A stretch of DNA of 64,000 nt, from the NCBI GenBank assembly GCA_023105745.1, contig JALGQZ010000011.1:29820612-29884611 (forward strand), in the 5' to 3' direction. The notes below the pieces were generated by a model. It did no database searches and was not told where the DNA came from. It saw nothing but the letters and a program-made list of their open reading frames with translations. Origin of the DNA: Austropuccinia psidii. Taxonomy: Eukaryota > Basidiomycota > Pucciniomycetes > Pucciniales > Sphaerophragmiaceae. This document shows, piece after piece, positions 32,891 to 43,196 of the stretch; positions within the stretch are counted from its first letter, which is position 1, and every line of letters begins with the position of its first letter. A program made the translations under genes and the position numbers.

Positions 32891-33190
32891 GTTGTGAGGA
32901 TGGAGATGGGGGGGCAGTGTCGGAGTCTCATCTGGAGGGCGGTGCGGGCGTGTAAGCATGCAAATCATCGGGGCGGATTAGGTGGGGATGCGGAAGCCAA
33001 TGAGGTGAAATTATCCAAACATTGCAAATAGTGTTGAAATGGGTTTGGGCTTTGAGTGACATTCTCATGTGACACATGTGACGATTGATGTTGTCTTGAT
33101 GCTGACGTGACGTGACCCACTAAATCCAGTGACTATAAAGTGACACTAACGCGACTGAAGCAAGATTTTATACTGACCACGGTGTGATGT
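32891..33190. other. CACTA element right flank
   Basis: G-rich tail of the minisatellite (to about 32990), then a subterminal zone with repeated GTGAC / GACGTGAC motifs (33050..33160). No gene seen. Confidence 0.5.
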
Positions 33191-33231
33191 GAAGTCAATC
33201 GCTGACAATTGACGCGAGATTCGCCCTGGTG
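33191..33231 (-). repeat. Right terminal inverted repeat of CACTA-like element
   Basis: 41 bp whose reverse complement starts CACCAGGGCGAATCTCG. The CpG sites GCG, TCG and GCG are kept here but lost in the left repeat. Confidence 0.95.
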
Positions 33232-36200
33232 ACTATTTCTGGTGGTATGGGGTTCTCTTCCTGGAGGGGAATTTATCCTCCTCTGTCTGCAAGTATGGCT
33301 TGAATAAGCTCACTGGGAAGACTGGTTGTTTCCTGGAAAATTTCTCTGTGAGTTTTACTTCCACTGCATTTTTCCCTATCAATTCAATGATAGTGAAGGG
33401 CCCTAAAGATGGGTCTCTTATTTTCTTAGTTCCTTTGAGGTTATTAAAGTTCAGTGTAGGCACTGACACTTGGTCCCCTTCTTTGAAGTCAGGTTCCATG
33501 TGTGATTTGTTCCACCTCTGCTTGTTATATTCTTTTGCCTCAGCTATGCGTTTGGCAGCTGTGTCACAAGCTCTCTTCCACATTTCATGGAAGTCCTTGG
33601 CTGTCAGGTGGATGGTCAGAAGATTGTTCTTCAGGTGATCCACAGGAAATAGGGGATTACACCCTTTCTCTACCAGTGCAGGTGTTTTTCCTGTGGTAGA
33701 GTGCTGACTTGTGTTATAAGCCATTTGGACTGCTGGTAGAAGAATAGCCCAGTCATGAGTGTAACCTTCATAGTCCTTATATTCCATGCCTTAGGCACAG
33801 AATCTTCTAAGAATGTCCTCCATTGTCTGGATCATCCTTTCAGCTAATCTATCTGTTTGTAGATGGTAAGCTGTGCAAAATTCAAGCAGGGTATCAAGCA
33901 TGTCATACAAGTTTTTCCAGAATTCAGATGTGAACTTTGGGTCCCTATCACTGATGATGATCTTAGGGACTCCACTGGAAGATATGATGTTATTCCACAA
34001 TAGCAGAGCAGTATCCATGGCTGTGTTGTCTTTATGGCATTGCAGGCACCTCATACTCTTGCTGAACCTATCAAATATGATTAAACAGGCATTGTAGTTT
34101 TCTTTGCCTCCCGGACATGTCCTGTGACCCAGTACATATTGATGGTTTCCCATGGGTGTTTGGGTCCTTCTATGTGTTTGAGTAACCCATACTTCTTCCC
34201 ATGTTTCCTATTTGCCTTTTGGAATCTTTCACAAGTTTTGATGTATTCACTCAACTCTTGTTACCACTTGGGCCACCAAGCTGTGCTAGCTACTCTCTCT
34301 TTGGTCCTGTGTTCATTCATGTCTCCAATATAGGGGCAGTCATGGCATTCCTGAAGGATCACGGAGATGTGATCTCTGTCTACCACTGTGAGTGCACTTG
34401 TATGCTTTTCTCTGTGGTAAAGCAGGCCATCTATAAGGAAGAACTTTTTATCCTTGGAGGCCCTCAACCAGAGTTCTTCCAGCTGGGATTCCAGGTCTGG
34501 GCTCCTGTATTTTTGTTGAAGGATTTGTAGTAAGATGCCACACTGTTTGTGCTTGGCATATGACTTTAGTACTGCACTGAAAAATTCATTGTGCAGTTCT
34601 GAGGAACTTATTCCCAGTATGGGAGTTTCTGCTCCTTCCAAATCAGTGTTTCCACTGTCAAAGGTACCACTTTCTGGTGCCCATTCAGAAATTCTGAAGT
34701 TATTCTTGCTATCTATCTCCATGAAATGGATAGGGAGCTTGGCTGCAGCTTCATGGTCATAAGCTGGATTGCTTTTGACATTGTCCATCAGCCATCTACT
34801 AAGGTTATCTGCATTAGTATGGCTTTTACCTTCTTTCTATATGATGGTCATATTACCTCTATACTCCTAGATGGCTATTTGACATCTCAGAATGTGTCTA
34901 TTTGTAGTCTTCATTTTTAGTAAAGACTTCAAAGCTGTGCAGTCTGTGTAGCCTTTGAAGACTGCACCCTCCAAATAATAATGGAATTTTTCCAGAGCCC
35001 AGACTAAGCATAGACATTCAGTCTGGGTGGCCTCATACCTGGCTTCTGAATCTTTCAGTTTCCTAGAAATGTAAAATATTACTCCTCTCTTGGTTCACCA
35101 TCCACAATCTGTCTTTGGTGAAGGGCTGCTCCTAGGCCTTGACTACATGCTGAATCTATCTATAACTTGAATGGTAGTTCAAAATCAGGCAAGATGAGCA
35201 CGGGCGCATTTGTGAGCTCATGTTTGATCCTCTCATATGCATCCCTCCTTTCCTTGGTAATTTCAAAAAATACATCTTTTGAACATAACTTGTATAAACT
35301 ACTAGTTATGTGGGCAAAATTCTTGATGTAGTTTCTGTAGTAGGTAGAAAACCCAAGGAAAGATTGAATATCTTTGATTCTCTTTGGTACTGTCTTTTGC
35401 AGTACTGCTTCTACTTTATTCTGGTCAATTGCCAGACTAAGACCTGAGACTTTATGTGCTAGAGCTAGTAGATCTTGTTGTCCAAAATTACACTTTTTCA
35501 GTGAAATTTCCAGATTGATGGGTGTACATTTACTTAGCACTCTGTCTATGTATTGTACATGGTCTTCCCATGTCTCTGATTATATAATGATGTCATCAAT
35601 ATATACCACCATCCCGCCTTCCAATATTTCTTCTTGAAATATTGTGTCCATCATCCTTTGGAAATGGGCTGGTGCATTTTTGATGCCAAATGGCATCCTG
35701 GTGTAGTCATATATGGCCATATGGAATATTATTCTGAGTAACTTCATGGAATTTGGTTCAACCCCATTTTCTGGAAGCCTTTCATAAAATCCATTTTGGT
35801 TATGTATTTGGCTTTTGCCAGTTTATCCAAGGCATGAGGTATCCTGGGTATAGGGTACTGGTATGCTTTTATGTAGTTATTCAGAGTTCTGAAGTCTCCA
35901 CACAGTCTAGACTTGCAATCATTCCAGGTGATTAGGACAGGAGTGGTTATTTCCACTATTTCATTATGTCCAATCTTTCTTAGGAAATCCATGTCCAGGA
36001 GTTCAATGATATGTTTTTCAATTTCTTTCCTGGTTTTAAGGTCTTTCCACATCCAGATATAGTTCTATATCATGGCCTTTGAGCTTTCCCAATGGTTCTT
36101 CACCAATGGAAAATGCTGGCCTTTTCTTCCTCAGAATCTTCAGTAAACTTAGTTTTTGTTTACTGGGAGGGTAGTGCTAAACTGGCCCTCCCTGAATTCA

Positions 36201-38830
36201 TTCAGTAGCTTCTCTAGTGGGTCATGGGCAGAGACTTGGTATATATCAAGTGAGAATTTCTTCTCCTTGTTGGGACCAATGGTAATATGCCTGTTTTTAG
36301 TATTGTAAATATTTATGCCATACATCCTTTGGTAATCATTTCCCAGAAAGAACCCTTGGATGTGGGCATCATCAAGCACTACAAGCTCTGGGTTGAGCCC
36401 AATATTCCCTTTCCTATGAGGCATAATTATTTGTTTAATAATTGTACCAATAGCAGTCATTCTTCCTGATGCACTCTTGAAGTTTCTTGCCTTGGTTGGC
36501 AAGAGCTGTTTTTCCCAATTTGGGAAGTGGTTATCTAGATAATTTCTGGCCACTATGGAGCAGTGTGCTCCACTATCAATGATCAATGGATGTTGAGCAT
36601 TGTCAATACAAACATTCATTTTTGTGGCTGTTCCATGTATATATTCCATTCCTCTGGTTGGTGTGACCGGGAATGTTTGTGCATCTTGGGTGTGTTTGCA
36701 CAAGTTTTTGTTGGCAGTCTCCTGTGGCATCCCTGCTTCCAACTGTATGTCCTGAATTTCTAGTGGGGGTTCCTCTTGGTATTCTACTAGAAAGTCTTCT
36801 CTTGGGTCTTGGTCATCATCAGATGGCTCTCTGATGGCATCATCCATGGAGTCTGATTCAGAATCCTCTGTTGGGGATTCCTCCTCTGGGACTTTCTCAA
36901 TGGAATATACTTTTTTCTTTGCCTTTGGAAAGTTGTTGGCATAGCTGTCTGTTAAACCACAATTGTGACAGGAATTCCTCTTCTTTGCCACCTCTGCCAC
37001 CCTTTCTTTGGATTTGTCTTTAAACTCTACCCTGAAAGGTTGTTTCTCTTTGAAACCACTGCTCGTATATAGGGTGAATTTCCCTATATTAGTCCTTTTC
37101 CTTATGTCTTGTACAGTATTAGCAATGTCATCCAGAGTGCAATTTTGGTTTCATCTGCATTTTAATTTATGCTCTAGACCTCCTGGCAGTTGTGGCAGAA
37201 GCTTGTGATTCCTCATTTGGATGTTCATCTGAGGATCAATGGCTTCAAGTCTCTTAGGCTGTCTAAGACACCACTCATATGGATATTTGTCCGCATAGTA
37301 TTTGTCATTTTCAAATGACATGGTCTTTTTCCATATCCAGGTGCCATTGCTGTACTTCTGTATGTTTTGACCCTTCCACCATGGCCAGTTTCTTCTGCAA
37401 TGGATTTCTTTCATTTCTGTTTACCATATACTAGCATGACCTTTAAATGCTGTATTTTGTCTGGAAGTAATCCAGTAATCTGGTATGCTTGGTACATCAA
37501 TGAAGAGTCCATCAATATGATATATGAGCTCCATATGATAATATTCTCCTGTTCCAGAGAATTTGGGACATCTTGAGGCCTCAGGAAGCTGTTTCAAGGC
37601 TTCCTTTTTAGAATAAGACATATTATCTGAATCCTGGTATTGTGATGGAGATCTTGCCTTATTGCCCAACATGGCATCTGGTTTGATGTCATATGGGTGA
37701 TATGGATTATCAATGACCTGGCCTTGAGGTTGGGGCTTCATGTTATGGTAGACATTAAACAACTTGTTTATATCTTGGTCCAGACAATCACTGTCCCTTC
37801 TGCTGTGGTGTTGTTCTTCAAAGACTCTATTCAATCTTTTGTTGGTTTCTTCAGAGGCTTTTCTCAATTGAGCATGCCCTTCTTGAAGAGTCTTAACAAT
37901 TTTATCCATGGAGGCTGTTAATGCTTTCATCCTCTAATGGCTTGCTTCAATTTCTGCAAACTGCTTTTGATTTTGCTCAGCATATTGGTACATTTGTAAC
38001 CACGGTGCATCACTGTTTAAGTTATTCTCAGGTGAGACAGCATTATGTTCAATCTGAGTGGGCGTAATATTTCTATCAATAGGACTACTAACTGTAGAAT
38101 GGTTTACGACTACTTCTGGTTCTTGTGCACTTCTTTCACCAAATCCAACAGATTCTGGATTATTGGGTCTGACTCTCTCTTCCTTTGATTGAAAGAGCTC
38201 TTGTTTTTCCCTTTGTATCCTTATCTTCTCCTGGAAGCCTCCTGGAATTGTGAAGAATTGTGACTCCTGGTCACTGACCTGTTAGTTTCTGAATGGTGTG
38301 AAGCCACTGGAGAGCTGGTTTGGCCTGCTCCTTGTGAGCCTGAAGGAATCTGAGTAGGCCCTGTCTGGGTTAACGTTTCTTCTATAGCTTGGATAGTGGC
38401 TTGATTCTCCCTTATCCTGTTTGCCCTTTCCTCCAGGAGTCTGAACTGCCTCGTGGGATTCCAACCTTTGGTGATTACCATAAGGTCCTTCAAGTCTATC
38501 TCTTTGAGACAGATCTTCTGGCAGCTTGCTCCAAGTTCTGCCCAGTGAGATGCTAGGTTGAACCTCTTGTTTTCCATTCTCCATTGAAATAAATCTTTCA
38601 GGAGTTGGTGGATCTGAAGAACTTGATCCATATCCTTCCAGTCCTCTGGGTTGAGGTTCCTGTTGAATTGGAGTGTGAGTGGTAGTGTTGATATTATCTC
38701 CTTCATTGTTTTGCCCTCCACCACTGTGTCCAAGGCGTCTTCTTCCAGGTCTTCTGGTTCTAGACAAGCTTTCTCTGTCCTCTGGCTGGTTCCTTTGGAA
38801 GCCAAGGTCTTTGAGATGTACAGGTGACAA
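33232..38830 (-). pseudogene. gag-pol: D-prime gag-pol, main part, broken
   Basis: Minus strand, N to C. Gag N-terminus 38282..38830 (low complexity; the start codon position now reads TTG where D has ATG); capsid 37151..37930 in two frames; knuckle CHNCGLTDSYANNF (last Cys lost) and protease IIDSGAHCSIV in 36149..37000; reverse transcriptase 35744..36052 and 35160..35540, with YIDD near 35590 followed by a stop; RNase H 34790..35160 with shifts; integrase zinc domain 34261..34788; integrase core 33791..34153 with ISDRDPKF and LAERM, catalytic Asp and Glu present; integrase end 33233..33787. A TAA replaces Tyr at 33788. The C-terminus continues at 26768 beyond the CACTA-like element. Confidence 0.92.
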
Positions 38831-38844
38831 ATCAGTGTTTGCAA
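38221..38844 (-). CDS. D-prime overprinted ORF, GW-domain frame
   Basis: 207 open codons in another frame than gag. Contains EDWKDMDQVLQIHQLLKDLF, NLASHWAELGASCQKICLKE, LMVITKGWNPTRQ and a Ser/Gln/His-rich tail ending SRRR-stop. Homologous to the D copy (about 84% by hand count) and, through the pattern W..(L/M)...GW.(P/R), to the A, B, C and E copies. It ends about 37 codons earlier than in D. It is still open although the gag frame on the same DNA is broken nearby. The start would come from splicing of the upstream exon, as proposed for D. Confidence 0.65.
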   Translation of the reverse strand: MQTLICHLYISKTLASKGTSQRTEKACLEPEDLEEDALDTVVEGKTMKEIISTLPLTLQFNRNLNPEDWKDMDQVLQIHQLLKDLFQWRMENKRFNLASHWAELGASCQKICLKEIDLKDLMVITKGWNPTRQFRLLEERANRIRENQATIQAIEETLTQTGPTQIPSGSQGAGQTSSPVASHHSETNRSVTRSHNSSQFQEASRRR

Positions 38845-38878
38845 GCAGTCAAAAACTTCATGTTCTTAGGGTATTTAC

Positions 38879-39178
38879 CTTTGACTGTGCCTTGTACAAA
38901 TTTGTTGTCTGCTGATTTGGGCAATTTACCTTTAGAGGTTACAACTGGGTTAATTATTGTAATCTTCCCTGTACAAGTGGTTAAGGTTGGTTTACCTTGT
39001 ATTCATGCAGCGTTTTGTGGTTTTATACTCCTCTGGGTGGCTATTGGTGTTCACTTCTTTGCTGCAATCAGGCCTTCACTGTGCCTCTTTCCTTTTCTCT
39101 TGCTTCCCTCTAGTTCTGAGGGTGTCACTGGTGTGTTGGCCTGTGACTGGGTCCATAGTGGGATATAGTTTTCTTCCA
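38879..39178 (-). pseudogene. D-prime upstream exon, decayed
   Basis: Counterpart of D 47938..48237: acceptor GATTCAG|TGGAAGAAAAC, donor CAAAG|GTAAAT. Contains at least one in-frame stop. The first acceptor after the intron reads GCAAAC instead of GCAGAC, so that splice site is lost. Confidence 0.6.
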
Positions 39179-39758
39179 CTGAATCAAAACAGGAAAAAGA
39201 GGGCTTAATGTCAGTTAAGATTTCTTAAAATGCTGTTTGCAAGTCTAAGAATGGCCTCTGGGCTTTGTAAATTACTAAAATCTGCCCTGTATAATGACAG
39301 TGTAATTGAATTAACAATTCCACGTCAGAATTACAACTGTTGGTACCCTGTTACGCTGTTTGTGTACCAGTATCCCCCAGATTGACTTGTGGTTTTCAAG
39401 TACAATCTGTATCAAGTGGTTCTGTATAAGTGTAGTTGAGTCAACAATACACTTAATTACCCCTCAACTGTTGGATTTACAGTCACAGGTGTCCTTATTT
39501 AGTCAAAAATACAGGACTTATTAATGGCTGAAATGTTTTATATGTGAAACACACCAAAAATAAAGGTCTTGTGGTTGTTAGCCACATGACAAGTACTCTT
39601 ATAATATGAGTATAAAATGATATATATACCAATTAACAAGATAAAATATATAATATATATTTGTTTGAGAGAAAATATTCCTAAACAACATAGAAAAAAT
39701 TGTCAGAAAGCAATAAATAAGTGAAAACCTACTTGTAAGGTCCAAAAATTTCAAAAAA
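39179..39758 (-). other. D-prime leader / leader intron
   Basis: About 580 bp between PBS and upstream exon, alignable with the D leader. Holds CTTACAA|GTAGGT as the counterpart of the D donor. No gene. Confidence 0.55.
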
Positions 39759-39778
39759 ACACGGCCAGGCCCCCAAAG
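39759..39778 (-). other. D-prime primer binding site
   Basis: Reverse complement reads TTTGGGGGCCTGGCCGTG directly after the LTR end. This is the least changed copy of the shared PBS. Confidence 0.8.
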
Positions 39779-41206
39779 TGTCAGGATGAAACTATGATAA
39801 AGGTGTAGGGTAGACTAATTACAGCTTGAATTATGTTTGTGACCTGGAAAAAAAGCTTATAATAAAGATTTCAAATATAATAAGGGTATTTAATCAAATA
39901 AAGGGCTTTACTATCAAGAGATAGTGGTGGTGAGCGCTGCTGAAAGCCCTGGGTGCAGTCTTACCAGCTGGATTACTATAATAAGAGCTAAAATACTAAG
40001 ATTTATAGTATAACCTGATTACTTTTCAAGAGTAAAACTGTTTTTGACAGTTTACTACATAGGAATTCAAGAGCAGGATGAGGAAAGCTTTTCTGGCTGT
40101 GAAAAGCCCCCTTTTTATCCTGAAATGGGGTGAAAAGGTGGCTAGGCCTTTCCATGTAGAGGAAGTGAAGCTTTTTCACTATCTAGGACATGCTTGTGAT
40201 TTACAAAAGACCTGAATAGCCTGTATTGGGCTCAGATGTGGCTTTGAAACCACCTCTGGCAGTTTTCACCAATACAGGGTGAAAACTTCATCTGGGGACC
40301 CCACAGCCTGATTCTGACATGTATGATGCATAGAATGCTGTACAGGACCTGTATGGGACCCCAGTATTGAATGAACTATGAGGTATTGAAGTAAAAACAA
40401 GCTTTTTTGTCAGTTTGACACCTCATAATCATGGTTATGCGATATTATTCCATGGTAAGGCTGTATTGGTCAAAGTGTGGGATTTTCACCTTAAAACAGC
40501 TATAAATTTGTCAGTTCTTGAAATATCAATCTCAAAAATTAATCGGTGTGTAGCCCTGTATGTGCTCTACACAATGGTACCTTATTTGATGTGGTTATCA
40601 TTAAATATGGCAAATCTATCGCATGTACAAGGTTTTTGTACATATGCGTGTTTTAGGCAAAAAGCTGTATTGGGCTTGTTTGCCCCATAACGTTTGTTCT
40701 AGTTGAGATATAAGGAAATGGATGACACCATCAGATACCCCTGATTGTGCTCTTTCCAAAAAGACCCCACTTTATGTATCTTATACTAAAGCTATAGAAG
40801 TTAGATGGAGGTGAATGTTTTGTTCACCCTTATTTGGCCTGAATTTGACCATAACTTCTGTAATACTGGTGCTAGATCAGTTTGAATGGTACCATTGGAT
40901 AGCCCTGACTTGAAACTTCATTCTGCATACACATTTAATGGGGTTAAGCCTCTTACTCTGTATCTCAGATGAAGTGAAAATTAAGGTTTATGCTCAGCAA
41001 TAACTTTGAGCAGGAATAACTTTGTTATTCTTTGCCCTATGATGATAGGACTTGTATATTTGGAAAGGGATTAGTTTCCTCTTCCTTTTGAGAAATTTTG
41101 AGATTATTTGGCTCAGATCCATGTTTTGGTGGCATCTTGGCTATACCATTGGTTTATGGTATTTGGCTGTCATGCTTGTGCTCTGGTTTTGAGTCACAGG
41201 CGGACA
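39779..41206 (-). repeat. D-prime 5' LTR
   Basis: 1428 bp, reverse complement TGTCCGCCTGTGAC to CATCCTGACA. The flank GGTCA follows at 41207. Pairs with the split 3' LTR (15033..15741 plus 25807..26530). Terminal TGTCAG is mutated to TGTCCG on this side. Confidence 0.93.
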
Positions 41207-42478
41207 GGTCAAAACTTGGATCAAAGTTGATATTAAGCTTATATTAGCTCATATGTGAAGAATCATATAATGTTTATCATTATATTCAAGGTACAACCCC
41301 TTGAATGCATGGATTGAAGTTTGAAATAGTGAGTTTTGACACCACAGATTGGTTATAAGAAAAATAATCAAAAATAGGGATTTGATGATTTAATGAAATG
41401 CCAGCTATCATATTTCACTTTCTGAATGGCCGTATCCTGTAGAGCTTGAACCTTTTTAATGATAAAAGGTTAAGCTTAAAATTGATCATTTATGATCACT
41501 CACTGTAAGCTTAATTTATGTTTAACAGTCTTATAAATAATATAAGTGATTAATACTAGTTTATTATTATTAAAGATAATAAAATTCACAAAGCTCATTA
41601 TTGTTTGAAGCCCATGTTTTCAGCAAAGTTGGAGTAACAATGACACTCTAAATAATGGTGTAATATTGAGATAGGATGGTTTCATTGTGATGTAATCATT
41701 ACTAAACCTTAAATTACTGTTCAATTGCAGTGGATCCCATCATTAAATGTGTACTTGAAGACCTCTGGGCTCTAGGAGGTAGGATATTACTATATATAGA
41801 GCTCTTTTACCTCTATTTCCCCCTCAGATGCAACAAAAACATTAAAACGCTAAACCAAAAGCTAATTTCTTTATTTTTTACATAAAAAATCAATTAAATT
41901 ATTGAACAAAAAGATCATCTTTATTGAAATCATCACCCTTGACCTGATCAAATCAATTTCTTAACTGTTTTTTTGTTAAATTTATCCATAAATCTCTGAT
42001 TACACATAAAAACAGGAATATTTGTATTTTCCTTTATTTTGAATTTTGAATACAATTGAAATAGGTTTTATTTACATTTTTAGGCGTCAATTAATTCAAA
42101 ATGATTCTATTAGGTGTCAAAAGTAGGTGATTTTCATCTTTTATGATAATTTTTTTTTAATTATTAGTTTTTATATGAATATAAATAGTATTTATATTAA
42201 TATATAACCTTAATAATGGTAATATTATTTCTATAAAATGTTTTTTATTATTAAAGAATGATTTTTTATTCCTTTATTGATTGTTTGTAAAAATAACAAC
42301 ATTCCATGAATATAGAATATATATCCATTCTTATTATATTATTTTATACATTAAGTACAATAATTCATTAGTATTATCATTATTATTTATCATATTTTTC
42401 AATTTAATCAGGACATTCATAGTACAATAAGTAAAATATTGGCCATGTTTACTTATTTTTTCATAGTCAAACCTTACA
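41207..42478 (+). repeat. Element E 5' LTR, 3' part
   Basis: Continues the LTR after D-prime. Aligns with solo LTR 31328..32693 with many differences and ends CAAACCTTACA before the E PBS. The TATA position is at about 41790. The terminal hairpin is degraded. Confidence 0.9.
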
Positions 42479-42968
42479 TTTGGGGTCCTGAACATGATAT
42501 TTACTTACAGGAGCGTTAAAAAGATTCAAATTGGGCTTATCCAATGATAAATTACATTTATAATCATAAAGTTATATAAGAATTTGATATTTATTGATTT
42601 CAAAAGCTATTGAGGCATTTGAAAAGAAATTGTGCTGTCTTACACATGGTTTTTCACCTCCTTATACTTCCAAGAACTTTTTTTGAGTGAGACTAGTAAT
42701 TAAAAAAGATATCTATAAATTAAAAATAAATTTATATTATAATATAACTTTAAACAATCATATTGATTTTTATTTTATTCCTTAAAAATGAAGAATAAAA
42801 AAAATAATAAATAAATGAAAAAGAACATGATAAAAATCATTTTTATCAATTCATTTTATTAATTCTTCTTCTTTTAGGAAACAAAACCAATTTTTACATG
42901 GAAATTGCCATAACTTCTCAAAGATAAACCTTTCTATGTAAAGACTTATATTTATTTGTCTTTTTTAG
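42479..42968 (+). other. Element E PBS and leader
   Basis: TTTGGGGTCCTGAACATG (42479..42496) is a mutated version of the shared PBS. An AT-rich leader without ORFs follows, ending in the acceptor CTTTTTTAG|TG at 42968/42969. Confidence 0.6.
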
Positions 42969-43118
42969 TGTTTGAAGACAAACCAAAAGAGGAAAATTAG
43001 ACCACTGTTGAAATATTGGTGCAAAAAACCTGTCAAAGCTACCCAAAACCAGTTGTCAATAAGAAAATAAAGGCTAAGAAGCCAGTTTTTCCTGGACCCA
43101 CTATTCAGGACTCTGAAG
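42969..43118 (+). pseudogene. Element E upstream exon, one stop
   Basis: Reads FEDKPKEEN, then TAG, then TTVEILVQKTCQSYPKP and onward to GAA G|GTGAGT at 43118/43119. Same acceptor, same phase-1 donor and same position as in A, B, D and D-prime. Confidence 0.55.
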
Positions 43119-43196
43119 GTGAGTACCTCTCTCAAAACTTCCATAAAAAGACTTTTTATTTTTGTAGAATGTTTTTTATTTCCTATTTTCTCTGAT

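Larger units (their letters stand above)
26769..33231 (-). mobile_element. CACTA/EnSpm-like DNA transposon in D-prime pol
   Basis: 6463 bp with 41-bp terminal inverted repeats starting CACCAGGGC and a perfect 3-bp target duplication ACT (26766..26768, 33232..33234). The intact D element has a single ACT at the same place (reverse complement near 53930), which confirms the boundaries. It carries a broken Tnp2-type transposase gene on the minus strand, subterminal repeats, a minisatellite and a solo LTR. CpG is more frequent than in the retrotransposons. The 3-bp duplication and CAC ends fit the CACTA superfamily. Confidence 0.9.
15033..41206 (-). mobile_element. Element D-prime: gypsy chromovirus with two nested insertions
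   Basis: Minus-strand element of the D family. 5' LTR 39779..41206, 3' LTR 15033..26530 (split by element C), pol split by the CACTA-like transposon. Target duplication is GGTCC (left) versus GGTCA (right), one mutation apart. With the insertions removed it is about 9.7 kb, like D. The coding region has many stops and shifts. It supplies the empty-site comparison for both nested insertions. Confidence 0.92.
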
